DNA of 64,000 nucleotides from a bacterium. Its GTDB lineage: Bacteria; SZUA-79; Acidulodesulfobacterales; Acidulodesulfobacteraceae. Shown piece by piece: positions 11,474 through 21,140 of this stretch (position 1 is its first letter; the number at the start of each line of letters is the position of its first letter). The DNA is taken from the NCBI GenBank assembly GCA_021812245.1, contig JAKAOK010000007.1, positions 1 to 64,000 of the forward strand, in the 5' to 3' direction. The notes beneath the pieces are model-generated. The model ran no database searches, had not been told where the DNA came from, and saw nothing but the letters and a program-made list of their open reading frames with translations. A program made the translations under genes and the position numbers.

Positions 11474-11502
11474 TACAATAACAAAGTAAGGCGGCTTTAT
11501 TT

Positions 11503-12051
11503 ATGGAAAAGGAAATTTATTACCCTAAATCGTACGATATTATTTACAGGTCGGGTTATATCATAGGCTTTATAGGAATAGCTTTATTTGCTTTTTCATA
11601 TATTTATTCCGATATACCCGGTTTTTATGCGGGGATTTCTATTTTTTACGCAGGTTCTTTAATTTCTTCATCGTTCCTTTTAGTATGGAAGAAAGAGATT
11701 AAAATATTTATATTGTCCTGCGTAATTTTGGGGATTTTATCCGGAGCCGGTTATGTTTTTGTTTTTAAAAATCCGGAAATTTTAATTATATCTATAGGGC
11801 TTGTCCTTGCAGGAGTCGCTGGGCTTTACGGTAAAGAAGCCCACTGCTTTCATTTTATCGAAGGATGGATTCTGATGTGGTCGTTTCCGGTTTTAATTTT
11901 TGCAAATTTATTAATTTACGGATTAAATGTTGAAAATCACGGCATAGTCCGCGCTGTTTTTTCCGTAATTTATGTCATCATAATGCTTTTGGCGCTTTCT
12001 TTTTTAATTAAAAAAATAAAACAGCCTTTAATGCAATTTTGCCAGAATTAA
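11503..12051 (+). CDS. Multi-pass membrane protein of unknown function
   Basis: Several hydrophobic helices; no recognised motif. Confidence 0.6.
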   Translation: MEKEIYYPKSYDIIYRSGYIIGFIGIALFAFSYIYSDIPGFYAGISIFYAGSLISSSFLLVWKKEIKIFILSCVILGILSGAGYVFVFKNPEILIISIGLVLAGVAGLYGKEAHCFHFIEGWILMWSFPVLIFANLLIYGLNVENHGIVRAVFSVIYVIIMLLALSFLIKKIKQPLMQFCQN

Positions 12052-12069
12052 AATAAAATTATTTTTTTA

Positions 12070-12098
12070 TTGTATTATGACTTTAAAGTCATTATAAT
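12070..12098 (+). promoter_or_regulatory. Sigma70-like promoter TTGTAT-17-TATAAT with operator palindrome ATGACTTTAAAGTCAT (12077-12092) in the spacer
   Basis: Exact palindrome and 17-nt spacing read directly; immediately upstream of tetR-family gene. Confidence 0.7.
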
Positions 12099-12107
12099 AA
12101 TATGTAT

Positions 12108-12713
12108 ATGGTCGAAAATATAGATAAATATGAATTGATTTTGTCGTCTTCAAGAAAGCTGATAGAGGAAATTGGATTTTCCGCTTTAACCATGGATAGG
12201 GTAGCGCAAAAAGCCGGTATAGCCAAAGGAACGGTTTATCTTTATTTTAAAGATAAAGACGAACTTTTAGAGAAAGTTCTATCCTCGGGTTTTGAGAGAA
12301 TGTTTAAAAGAATACAAGACCGGGTTGCAAAAGAGAATGGCGGAATCAATAAATTAAAGGCCCTTATTAGCGAGAATATCGATCATATTTATGAAAACAG
12401 GTATTTTTTTAAAACGATTTTTTTAGACGAAGTTAACGTCGTATTTTTGAAAAAAAAATCAAAAGAGTCCTTTAATTTAAGAAGAAGAAGATATGCCGAT
12501 TTTATAGGAGAGATTATCAAATCGGGAATAGATTCGGGAGAGTTCAGAGGCGGTTTAGGTCCTGCCAAAGGCGGATATATGCTTGTATCGTTAATTAAGA
12601 CGTGCGCTATATATAATTTCCTTAACGACAGATTCGAACCGACGCCGGAAATGATAGAAAAAGACGCGGAAGAGATATTAAATCTGTTTCTTCACGGCAT
12701 ATCCGTTAAATAA
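12108..12713 (+). CDS. TetR/AcrR-family transcriptional regulator (ORF also open from ATG 12102)
   Basis: N-terminal HTH IGFSALTMDRVAQKAGIAKGTVYLYFKDKDELL. Confidence 0.93.
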   Translation: MVENIDKYELILSSSRKLIEEIGFSALTMDRVAQKAGIAKGTVYLYFKDKDELLEKVLSSGFERMFKRIQDRVAKENGGINKLKALISENIDHIYENRYFFKTIFLDEVNVVFLKKKSKESFNLRRRRYADFIGEIIKSGIDSGEFRGGLGPAKGGYMLVSLIKTCAIYNFLNDRFEPTPEMIEKDAEEILNLFLHGISVK

Positions 12714-12727
12714 TTTTTTTAAATAAA

Positions 12728-14272
12728 ATGGTTGAAAAAACCCACAAAAATTACAAGTGGATAGTTCTTGCCCTTGTCGTAGTATCCTCCTTTATGGCAA
12801 TACTCGACGTTAATATAGTAACGGTCGGGCTCCCCAAGATGATGTCTCATTTCGGAATTAACGTTACGGATGTGGAATGGGTAATGATAGCATATACTAT
12901 TGCTTATTCTATTGTTATACTGCCGATGGCTTATGTCAGAAGAAAGTGGGGAATAAAATATCCCTTTATCGTATCCATCGTCATTTTTGTTATCGGTTCG
13001 GCTTTATGCGGGCTTTCCCCTTCTTTTACCTACCTTGTTATTTTTCGCGTTATACAGGCAATAGGAGGCGCCGGACTTACGCCGACCGGTCTTACCTTGC
13101 TTGCGGAAGTGTTCCCGCCTGATGAAAGGGGCGAGGCTATGGGGATATGGTCTATCGGCGCAATGGTAGCTCCGGCGGTAGGGCCGACTCTCGGAGGATA
13201 TCTTGTGGATTACGTGGACTGGAGATGGATATTTTACGTCAATGTCCCTATAGGTATTATATCTATATTGGGTTCTATCGCAATCTTAACCCATGATATA
13301 CCGATAGAAAGATATACCAAAAAATTCGATGCGCTCGGTTTTTTATTTATGGCTTTGTCTATGGCTTCTTTATTGTATGCCCTAAACGAAGGGCAGACGC
13401 TCGGGTGGCATGCGCCTATAATAATACAATCGGAAGTTATAAGCGGTTTTTCGTTTGTTTTTTTTGTAATATCCGAATTATTTGTCGAAACGCCTATTCT
13501 CAATCTTGATATTTTTAAGAATTATAATTTCGTCATTGCATTTATAGTCAATATGGTGAGAGCGGTAGGAATTTTCGGGGCTATGTTCCTACTTCCGCTT
13601 TTCATAGAAAACGTCCTTAACTATAATGCTATGAACGCCGGTATTTTAATGGCTCCCACCGCTATTGCGGTGGCATTGGTATCGCCTTTTTCGGGGAAAA
13701 TATCCGATAGAATAGGACCCAGGTATCCTCTTTTTGCCGGACTGTTAATAGTTGCGGCATCTATGTTCATGTTCGATAATATTTCTTTAAACACAAGCGT
13801 TTACGATATAGTAGTAAATCAACTAATAAGAGGCGTCGGGATAGGGCTTCTAAATGCGCCGGTAATGAGCGCCGCTCTAAATTCGGTAAAAACAGATATG
13901 CTCCCCGAAGCCTCCGGTTTGATTCCGGTATCGCTTCAGATAGGAGCTTCATTCGGCATAGCTTTCATAGGCAACGAACTTGTGGCAAGGCAGGTTTATC
14001 ACTTAAACCAGTATGCGGGGGATATTAAATATAATTCTTACGCGTACCGCGGCGTAATAAATTTCATTAACGGTGATTTGGTGAACAAAGCCGCCGCATA
14101 TTTGAGGCCTGGAACTATTTTTCCGAACCCGACTTTGGGCTTTTTTGACGAAATAGTGCAAATGCAGGCTTCGATTGCTTCTTACGGAGATTCGTTTGCC
14201 ATACTCGGTTATTTGACGATTGTCGGAGCGGCCGTGGCTTTTTTTATTAAAAATAAAAGGCATAGCAGATAG
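12728..14272 (+). CDS. MFS drug efflux transporter, DHA2/EmrB family, 14 TM
   Basis: SSFMAILDVNIVTVGLPKM, FRVIQAIGGAGLTPTGLTLLAEVFPPDERGEAMG. Confidence 0.92.
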   Translation: MVEKTHKNYKWIVLALVVVSSFMAILDVNIVTVGLPKMMSHFGINVTDVEWVMIAYTIAYSIVILPMAYVRRKWGIKYPFIVSIVIFVIGSALCGLSPSFTYLVIFRVIQAIGGAGLTPTGLTLLAEVFPPDERGEAMGIWSIGAMVAPAVGPTLGGYLVDYVDWRWIFYVNVPIGIISILGSIAILTHDIPIERYTKKFDALGFLFMALSMASLLYALNEGQTLGWHAPIIIQSEVISGFSFVFFVISELFVETPILNLDIFKNYNFVIAFIVNMVRAVGIFGAMFLLPLFIENVLNYNAMNAGILMAPTAIAVALVSPFSGKISDRIGPRYPLFAGLLIVAASMFMFDNISLNTSVYDIVVNQLIRGVGIGLLNAPVMSAALNSVKTDMLPEASGLIPVSLQIGASFGIAFIGNELVARQVYHLNQYAGDIKYNSYAYRGVINFINGDLVNKAAAYLRPGTIFPNPTLGFFDEIVQMQASIASYGDSFAILGYLTIVGAAVAFFIKNKRHSR

Positions 14273-14292
14273 AATATGATATTATTATAACT

Positions 14293-15690
14293 ATGAATAA
14301 AGATACCGGCGAAAAAGATTTTAATAAGATAGTTTTGACCGTTTCTGAATTCTCCCGCATTCTGAAGGCAACAATAGAAAATGTTTTTTACGCCGTCGGG
14401 ATAAAAGGCGAAATATCCGGATTAAAAATAAATTATTCTTCGGGATATTATTTTGACCTTAAAGACGAATCCGCAAAATTAAAATGTATAATATTCAAGA
14501 GCGACTTAAGTAAAATAAAATTCGATATAAAAGACGGATTGTCCGTAACGGTTTACGGAAGAATTAACCTATACGAACCTAGAGGCGAATACAGCTTTAT
14601 AGTATCGGAAATAGAACCTCTCGGATACGGCGAGCTTTATATATTGCTCGAGAGGCTAAAAGAAAAGCTTAAACGGGAAGGCTTGTTCGACGAATCGCGC
14701 AAAAAAGCCATACCTTTCCTGCCGGAAACAATAGGCATAGTTACGTCGAGAAGCGGCGCGGTTTTGCATGATATCGTGAAAATCATAAAGTCAAGGTTTG
14801 AAAGCGTATCCATAATTTTTGCAAATGCAAGCGTTCAGGGGCAAAACAGCGCGGCGGAAATCGCGCAGGCCATAGAACTTTTAAATTTATACGGCAGGAC
14901 AAAAAGAAAAATAGACGTGATTATAGTCGGCAGAGGCGGCGGGAGTATAGAGGATTTATGGGCTTTTAACGAAGAAATTACCGCAAGGGCGATTTATAAC
15001 TCGTCTATTCCGGTAATCAGCGCCGTCGGCCACGAAACGGATTTTACCATTGCCGACTTCGTCGCCGACAAAAGGGCTTCGACGCCGTCAAATGCTGCCG
15101 AAATGGCAGTTCCGGTAAAATCGGAATTAGTAAAGCAGGCGGGAACTTTGAGAAACAGAATAAGGTTTGGCGCCGTTAATTTAATTTCAAGCAGAAAAGC
15201 CGAGCTGTCTAATTTAATTAAAAATATGGAAAAAGTTTCTCCAAAAAGGATTATTCAGGATAGAAAAATCAGGGTTTACGACCTCGACGGAAGCCTGCAA
15301 AGTTTAGTCGAAGGACGGATAAATTTATTAAGGCTGAATGTTTCGCATTTGCATAAAAGGCTTTTACTGAAAAGCCCCTTAAATATCTTTAAAGAACGCA
15401 AATTATATATAACCGGACTATCGGGCAGGCTTAAAAGGGCAGCGGAAACGGTAATTTCAAATTATAAAAACATGGTCAGAACGGAGAGCAAGGCGCTGAA
15501 TTCATTGAGTCCCTATAACGTTCTTAAAAGGGGTTACGGCATAGTTTTTTCGGAAGAAAAAGCGGTAGTTTCATCGGTTTTACAAGTTAAAGAAAACGAA
15601 AATATAAAGATAGTTTTAAACGACGGCAGTTTAAAATCAAAAATTCTGGAAGTAGAGCCGCCTGCCTTCCCGTCGGTAAATAAGCCATAA
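14293..15690 (+). CDS. xseA: Exodeoxyribonuclease VII large subunit
   Basis: OB-fold N-term, GIVTSRSGAVLHDI, VGRGGGSIEDLWAFNEE, SAVGHETDFTIADFVADKRASTPS. Confidence 0.96.
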   Translation: MNKDTGEKDFNKIVLTVSEFSRILKATIENVFYAVGIKGEISGLKINYSSGYYFDLKDESAKLKCIIFKSDLSKIKFDIKDGLSVTVYGRINLYEPRGEYSFIVSEIEPLGYGELYILLERLKEKLKREGLFDESRKKAIPFLPETIGIVTSRSGAVLHDIVKIIKSRFESVSIIFANASVQGQNSAAEIAQAIELLNLYGRTKRKIDVIIVGRGGGSIEDLWAFNEEITARAIYNSSIPVISAVGHETDFTIADFVADKRASTPSNAAEMAVPVKSELVKQAGTLRNRIRFGAVNLISSRKAELSNLIKNMEKVSPKRIIQDRKIRVYDLDGSLQSLVEGRINLLRLNVSHLHKRLLLKSPLNIFKERKLYITGLSGRLKRAAETVISNYKNMVRTESKALNSLSPYNVLKRGYGIVFSEEKAVVSSVLQVKENENIKIVLNDGSLKSKILEVEPPAFPSVNKP

Positions 15691-15712
15691 TCTTCGATAT
15701 TTTATTGCAGGA

Positions 15713-16888
15713 TTAAGGGGAAATCGAGTTCTTAACGGTTTTTTTCTTTTTTATAAGGTGAATCGAAGATTTTTTTAATGATACTTTGACAGTTTTTCCC
15801 TCAAAAAGATGCATAACTTCGTAAGCATGAAAAGGTATTAAAACTTTAAGCTCCAGATTTTCTTCCGATTTTATCGATATCTCCATCATTCTGGAAGTAA
15901 AAATAGACGAAATAATTTTTCCGGAAAGACGGTTTTCTCTTACCGGTTTTGAAGCCTCCCTATCTTCTCTTAATATTATTATCTCTTCGGGCCTTACGGC
16001 TAAAAAAACCTGTTCGCCTGTTTCAAAATTTCCTTGAAAATCTGCTTCCATAATAACACCGGTATGCGTATTCCCGTTTCTAACTTTAACCTTAACTTTT
16101 ATTAAATTATTATTACGGTCTATTTCCGATATGACCCCGCCTAATATATTTTCCGTTCCGATAAGGAAAGCGGTATCTATAGAAGAAGGTTTTCTTAAAA
16201 CTTCTTTAGGATGCCCCGAATCTTGAATCTTGCCGTCGTTTAAGATAAACATTTTATCGGATAAATTGACGACGTCTTCGATGTCGTGCGTTACGAGCAA
16301 TATTGAAATTTTAAGTTCGCGGTTGACGTCTTTGATGAGCTTTCTGACCTTTGTTTTTGAAATAATATCAAGATTAGAAAAAGGTTCATCCATAAGTATA
16401 ATTTCAGGATTTACGATCAAAGCCCTTGCCAAAGAAACTCTTTGAGCTTGCCCCATACTTATTTCGGACGGGTATCTTTTCTCGAGTCCGGTTATTCCGA
16501 GCAGTTCCATTATTTCTCTTGGAGAATAAAATATTTTTTTATTTTTCCCGATATTATTAATAAGGTTTCTTTTGTTGATATTTAATTTTAAACCAAATTT
16601 GATATTTTCTATTACATTCATATTGGGAAACAAAAGCGGTTCGTCCATTACAAGCGGCGTGCGTCTTTCGTAGGATTCAAGATTATTTATATTTTTTGCG
16701 TTAAGAATGACGTCTCCGCAGTCTTGCTTCAATATTCCGCAGATAATTTTTAACATAGTGCTTTTGCCTTCTCCGGAATAGCCGAAAATAGAAGAAATTT
16801 CTCCGCCTTCGATTTCTAAATTTATGCCGTCCAAAACTTTCTTATTCAAAAAACTTTTACTTATATTTTTAATTTCCAGCAGTTTCAT
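15713..16888 (-). CDS. ABC transporter ATP-binding protein, molybdate/tungstate type with C-terminal TOBE-like domain
   Basis: Walker A GYSGEGKST, ISMGQAQRVSLARAL, Walker B; adjacent to permease and binding protein. Confidence 0.88.
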   Translation of the reverse strand: MKLLEIKNISKSFLNKKVLDGINLEIEGGEISSIFGYSGEGKSTMLKIICGILKQDCGDVILNAKNINNLESYERRTPLVMDEPLLFPNMNVIENIKFGLKLNINKRNLINNIGKNKKIFYSPREIMELLGITGLEKRYPSEISMGQAQRVSLARALIVNPEIILMDEPFSNLDIISKTKVRKLIKDVNRELKISILLVTHDIEDVVNLSDKMFILNDGKIQDSGHPKEVLRKPSSIDTAFLIGTENILGGVISEIDRNNNLIKVKVKVRNGNTHTGVIMEADFQGNFETGEQVFLAVRPEEIIILREDREASKPVRENRLSGKIISSIFTSRMMEISIKSEENLELKVLIPFHAYEVMHLFEGKTVKVSLKKSSIHLIKKKKTVKNSISP

Positions 16889-16904
16889 ATCAGTTTAATT
16901 TTTT

Positions 16905-17708
16905 TTATGCATTAGTTTTTATTTTATAGTTGAAATATTTAAAAATACCAAGGAAGAATAGCGATATAATCATTAATATACCGGCAATAGTAATTGCGGC
17001 GGGATAGTTGCCGTAGCTTGTTTTAACGAAGACTTCTATAGGAGCGGTTTCGGTTATTTTAGGGATAACGCCGGAAACCATTTGCGTTGCGGCATACTCG
17101 CCGATAGACCTTGACCAGCTCATTGCAAGTCCTGCGATAATTCCGTTATAAGAAAGCGGAATTATAATTTTGAAAAGAACGTCGAATGAGGATGCGCCCA
17201 GCGTTTTGCTTAAATTCAGCATTTTTCTGTTTATGGAATCGAATGATGTTTTTACTATATTTACGAAAAACGGAAAAGATATAATCAGCTGGACCAACAC
17301 GATGCCTTGAGGCGTGAATACGAATTTTATTCCGTTATCGATAAAAAATTTTCCTATAGGATTAAGCGAACCCATAGTAATTAGAACAGCAAAGCCGACG
17401 ACTAAGGGCGAGGTCGTAAGAGGCAGGGCGGAAATTAGGTCCAATAAAAATGAAATTTTGCCTTTTTTAAACGACAATACGTAGGCTATGGGAATTCCGA
17501 TTATTAAATTTATGATGATGACTATGAAAGAAAGCTTAAAACTTAAAAATATAGAATTCCAGAGGCCGACATCCTTTAGTTCTTTCATGAAAATATGAAT
17601 AGAGGTTTGGAAAAATATGCCGGAAAGAAGAAGTATCAGTGTTGCAAAAAACAAGAACGAAATAATATAAACAAGTATATCGAATATTTTATTTTTGTTT
17701 AAAGGCAT
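16905..17708 (-). CDS. ABC transporter permease, molybdate/tungstate type
   Basis: SWSRSIGEYAATQMVSG EAA-like motif; hydrophobic; in operon. Confidence 0.88.
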   Translation of the reverse strand: MPLNKNKIFDILVYIISFLFFATLILLLSGIFFQTSIHIFMKELKDVGLWNSIFLSFKLSFIVIIINLIIGIPIAYVLSFKKGKISFLLDLISALPLTTSPLVVGFAVLITMGSLNPIGKFFIDNGIKFVFTPQGIVLVQLIISFPFFVNIVKTSFDSINRKMLNLSKTLGASSFDVLFKIIIPLSYNGIIAGLAMSWSRSIGEYAATQMVSGVIPKITETAPIEVFVKTSYGNYPAAITIAGILMIISLFFLGIFKYFNYKIKTNA

Positions 17709-17773
17709 ATATTAATCATTTTATAATATCGGAAATATTATTGAAATATAAAATATAAAAATCCCCGCCTTTA

Positions 17774-17802
17774 TGTCATTGCGAGCGCAGCTAACCAATC
17801 TT
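17774..17802. repeat. Copy or remnant of a TGTCATTGCGAGCG-type intergenic repeat
   Basis: TGTCATTGCGAGCGCAGCTAACCAATCTT in an intergenic gap; resembles a repeat family seen in many bacterial genomes. Confidence 0.4.
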
Positions 17803-17808
17803 AACGTT

Positions 17809-18636
17809 TTACTTTAAGGAATTAACCGGAGAAAATCCCCAATATTTTAAAATCTTTTTTCCTTTTTTAGAAAAAAGAAGTCTTATGAAATCTTCGTCTA
17901 AAGACTTATATTTTGACTGATTTAAAACGGAAGCCGTAAATTTTGCTTTAGTGTTATACTTTTTGGTAATGGCTATTATTTTTATTTTAGCTCCGCTTCT
18001 TTTAAGTTCGAGAAGCTGGGAAGCGTAAAGTATTCCTAAATCCGTATTTCCGCTTTCAAGCACGGGCATAACTAAAGCGGCGTCAAGCAGATGGTTTACG
18101 TGTCCGGTTATTTTTTTAAAAGCTCCGGGGAACCGCCTGTTTATTATTCTAAACATTTTCCATGTATAGTCGCCTGCGGGGTCGGCATGAGGGCTGGAGG
18201 TCGTAAGAGCGACGTTTGGGTCCATAAGCTTTTGTATTAAGTTAGAAGGGGTTACGCCCGCAGGATTATTATAAGGCGTGGCAGCGGCTAAATAATCGTA
18301 TGCAAAGACTTCATAGAATTTTAAAAACCCTTTATGTTTAAGCTGTCTCTGAAATTTTCCGTTGGCTGAAAGAAAGACGTCGCATGGCGCACCTTCCTCG
18401 ATATCGCCTTTAAGAACTCCTGCGCCCAGAAAATCATAATCTATTTTTACACCCGGATGCTCTTTTTTAAAGATATTACCTATCTCCATAATCGGTTTAG
18501 GCAGGGCATCCGCCGCCATTATCCTTAATGTTGCGGCATTAGAAATATTTTCGGCAAGCATAGGAATTCCGGCGAAAATCAAAAATAAGCCGATAAAAAA
18601 AATTATTGCGTAATAAATTGCGATATTCTTTTTCAT
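17809..18636 (-). CDS. Molybdate/tungstate ABC transporter substrate-binding protein (ModA/WtpA-like)
   Basis: Signal peptide, AADALPKPIMEIGNIFKKEHPGVKIDYDFLGAGVLKGDIEEGAPCDVFLSAN. Confidence 0.85.
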   Translation of the reverse strand: MKKNIAIYYAIIFFIGLFLIFAGIPMLAENISNAATLRIMAADALPKPIMEIGNIFKKEHPGVKIDYDFLGAGVLKGDIEEGAPCDVFLSANGKFQRQLKHKGFLKFYEVFAYDYLAAATPYNNPAGVTPSNLIQKLMDPNVALTTSSPHADPAGDYTWKMFRIINRRFPGAFKKITGHVNHLLDAALVMPVLESGNTDLGILYASQLLELKRSGAKIKIIAITKKYNTKAKFTASVLNQSKYKSLDEDFIRLLFSKKGKKILKYWGFSPVNSLK

Positions 18637-18670
18637 TTTTTATCCTTTACGATTTTAAGTTAGTTTTTAA

Positions 18671-18705
18671 ATAAATGCCGCTTTCAAAAACGCGGCTTTA
18701 TTTTA
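18671..18705 (-). terminator. Candidate intrinsic terminator downstream of the 18716-19726 gene
   Basis: GCCGC...GCGGC stem flanked by A/T-rich arms. Confidence 0.45.
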
Positions 18706-18715
18706 TTATATTTTA

Positions 18716-19726
18716 TTAAAATGCCATAATTATATCTACCATTCCGTAATATCCGTCCGGTCCGTTGTCGCCGTGAAGGTCTTTCAGCACCCGTCCGTCA
18801 AGCTGAAAAGCCGGAGTAAAATGGTAATCGACGCCGAACCCGCTTATTACGTCTTTGTAGCCGTTGTTGATAAGACCGTAAGCGTTGACCGTTCCATACG
18901 AAGTGTTTATATAACCGTAATTATCAAACTGCTTGACGTATGCCGTTTCATTGTAAATATCGAGTTTAGGAGTAATAAAATAGTTAAGGTATGCATCCAG
19001 AAAGATATTGTTCCCCGGGTCGGTATAGCTTGCCGGTTCGGAAACGTTAACGGTCGAATGCCCCTCGTTCTTGCTGTAACCTAAAGCGTAATCCAAGGCT
19101 ATGGACTGCTTTGCGGGCAGTTTGTAAGTAAACTGTCCCGCAAGGGTAGGCATTATCTGCCATTCATCGCCACCGATATTAACCGAAGAATCGGAACTCC
19201 ACTGACCCGTGGGAACCGTAAAACTGATTTGGGGGAAAAAATTAAATCCAAAATTTCCGTAAGAATAATTTTTGCTGTAAATTCCGTAAAAAAGCAGGAT
19301 ATCGCCGAGCCCGCCGCTCGAATTTGAAAAGTTGGACGGCTGGCTTGACGGCTGGTCGGCGTTAGTGATATTTTGCGATGCGCTTCCGACCGGCGTTACG
19401 ACTTCGAAGAAATTAGTGACGCCGAGGATGTTTTTCGTCCATATAAACTCCGGCAGGAAGACGAATTTATCGGTCTGAGCCGGTTTGTTTTCTACCGAGC
19501 CACTGTTTGTGAAGACAGAGCCGAAGGTCTGGTAGGTCAAACCCTGAAAAGTAATGAATTTATTTGGCGGCATGACTCCAAAAGCGGTCGGTCCTTTAAA
19601 GAAAAAGTTGTTTCCCGAATCGTCCGGTCCGGCAAAAGCGTTTTTAAAGGGTAAAAATAAATAGAGGCTTAATGTAAAAAAGAAAATTACGAAGATAGCG
19701 CAAAATCTGTTTCCGGTATTTTTCAT
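18716..19726 (-). CDS. Secreted, probably outer-membrane beta-barrel protein (transporter-like)
   Basis: N-terminal signal peptide; alternating aromatic beta-strand pattern; C-terminal MVDIIMAF. Confidence 0.6.
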   Translation of the reverse strand: MKNTGNRFCAIFVIFFFTLSLYLFLPFKNAFAGPDDSGNNFFFKGPTAFGVMPPNKFITFQGLTYQTFGSVFTNSGSVENKPAQTDKFVFLPEFIWTKNILGVTNFFEVVTPVGSASQNITNADQPSSQPSNFSNSSGGLGDILLFYGIYSKNYSYGNFGFNFFPQISFTVPTGQWSSDSSVNIGGDEWQIMPTLAGQFTYKLPAKQSIALDYALGYSKNEGHSTVNVSEPASYTDPGNNIFLDAYLNYFITPKLDIYNETAYVKQFDNYGYINTSYGTVNAYGLINNGYKDVISGFGVDYHFTPAFQLDGRVLKDLHGDNGPDGYYGMVDIIMAF

Positions 19727-19903
19727 CGCCCGTTCTCCTTGATTAATTATTTAATATTTAGTTTTAATTTTCTTTCATTATATCCAAAATGTTATAACGA
19801 TATTCGAATCATATCAAAGCAAATGAAAAAAGAAAGAAATGTAAAAAAATATTATGTTGTGTCTATTATGATATAACGCATAATTAATGTCAAGGGAAAA
19901 TAT

Positions 19904-19932
19904 TTGACAAATTATTTACAAATGGGTATATT
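19904..19932 (+). promoter_or_regulatory. Sigma70 promoter TTGACA-17-TATATT
   Basis: Consensus hexamers with exact 17-nt spacer upstream of the TPR gene. Confidence 0.7.
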
Positions 19933-19998
19933 AAAATCACTCTTCCAATATAAACAAAAAATAAATCGTATATTATTAATTTATTAGGGTGGAATTAA

Positions 19999-20970
19999 AT
20001 GAAAATTAAAAGCATTATTTATCCGATTATGTTATTTTTATTTTGTTATTTCTTTTTAAGTCCTGCATCGACCTTTGCTTTAACTAAGATTAGTAAAATC
20101 AAAACAGAGAAAGAAACGGGCATAAGCGACGTTAAAAAAATATTATTCAAAAATCCAGAACTTGCTATAAAAAAACTAAACGTTATGGTCAAAAAAAATC
20201 CGAAAAACCCAAAATTATATTATTATTTAGGAATATCTTACGGCAGATTAAATAAAACCCATAAAGCAATTAATTATTATAAAAAGGCTATAGGATTAAA
20301 TCCTAAATATTTAAACGCTTATGATAATTTGGGTCTTGCTTACAACAAAAACCGCAAATATAAAAAAGCCTACGAAACTTTTTTAAAAATGATTAAATTA
20401 AATCCAAAAAATCCGGTTTATTATAATAATGTCGGTTTTGTAGAAGAAGAGAGGGACAAAAACCATAAAGCCGTGGAGTTTTTCAATAAAGCCGTAAGTT
20501 TAAATCCTTTCTATACTATGGCTTATCTGAACTTAGGTTCTATTTACAGAAAAATGGGAGAAAATAGGCGGGCGGCGAAAGAATACAATAAATCAGGATT
20601 AGCATATTTCAGGACTGGGAATTATATGCAGGCGGTAAATTCTTTTAGGCTTTCTATAAAATTATACCGCAGGTATATTTATCCATACGGAAATATCGCC
20701 AATTCATACGTTAAAACGGGAAATATCGGTAAAGCCGTTTTTTACTATACTTCAAGCGGCAATATGTATAACGATAAACAAAGGTATCATAGAGCTATAA
20801 AGGATTTTAATCTGGCATTACAATACAATCCTAAATATATGCAGGCTATCCACGGTATAATTTTATCGTATCAAAAATTAGGGAATATGACTATGGTTTC
20901 CCGATATATGCGCGAAGAAATTCAGATAGGCGGGGTAGGAGCAATTTTTGGCGCAGGAATGCTCCCGTAA
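19999..20970 (+). CDS. Secreted/periplasmic TPR-repeat protein
   Basis: Signal peptide plus repeated TPR units (YYYLGISYGRLNKTHKAINYYKKAIGLNPK etc.). Confidence 0.88.
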   Translation: MKIKSIIYPIMLFLFCYFFLSPASTFALTKISKIKTEKETGISDVKKILFKNPELAIKKLNVMVKKNPKNPKLYYYLGISYGRLNKTHKAINYYKKAIGLNPKYLNAYDNLGLAYNKNRKYKKAYETFLKMIKLNPKNPVYYNNVGFVEEERDKNHKAVEFFNKAVSLNPFYTMAYLNLGSIYRKMGENRRAAKEYNKSGLAYFRTGNYMQAVNSFRLSIKLYRRYIYPYGNIANSYVKTGNIGKAVFYYTSSGNMYNDKQRYHRAIKDFNLALQYNPKYMQAIHGIILSYQKLGNMTMVSRYMREEIQIGGVGAIFGAGMLP

Positions 20971-20998
20971 ATAAAATTTTTCTTTTATAGGAATTTTA

Positions 20999-21027
20999 TT
21001 GACATTTTTTTTGAAAATATATATAAA
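20999..21027 (+). promoter_or_regulatory. Sigma70 promoter TTGACA-17-TATAAA for the GrpE/Hsp70 cluster
   Basis: Consensus hexamers with exact 17-nt spacer, about 0.1 kb upstream of ORF 21141. Confidence 0.7.
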
Positions 21028-21140
21028 AAATAATAAATGATTAAATAATAAAAAAAGAAGATTTAGAATTTACGGCATAGATTAGTTATATTTTGTTGTT
21101 ATATAAATTTCGATAAAAACAACTCTTACGGAGGCGGAAA

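Noticed and set aside
12877-13122. Plus-strand ORF in an alternative frame inside the MFS gene
   Set aside because: No domain, embedded in a clear DHA2 transporter.
19793-19878. Two TATAACG half-sites upstream of the barrel-like gene, considered as ModE-like operators
   Set aside because: About 80 bp apart, same orientation, no proper inverted arrangement; too weak in AT-rich sequence.
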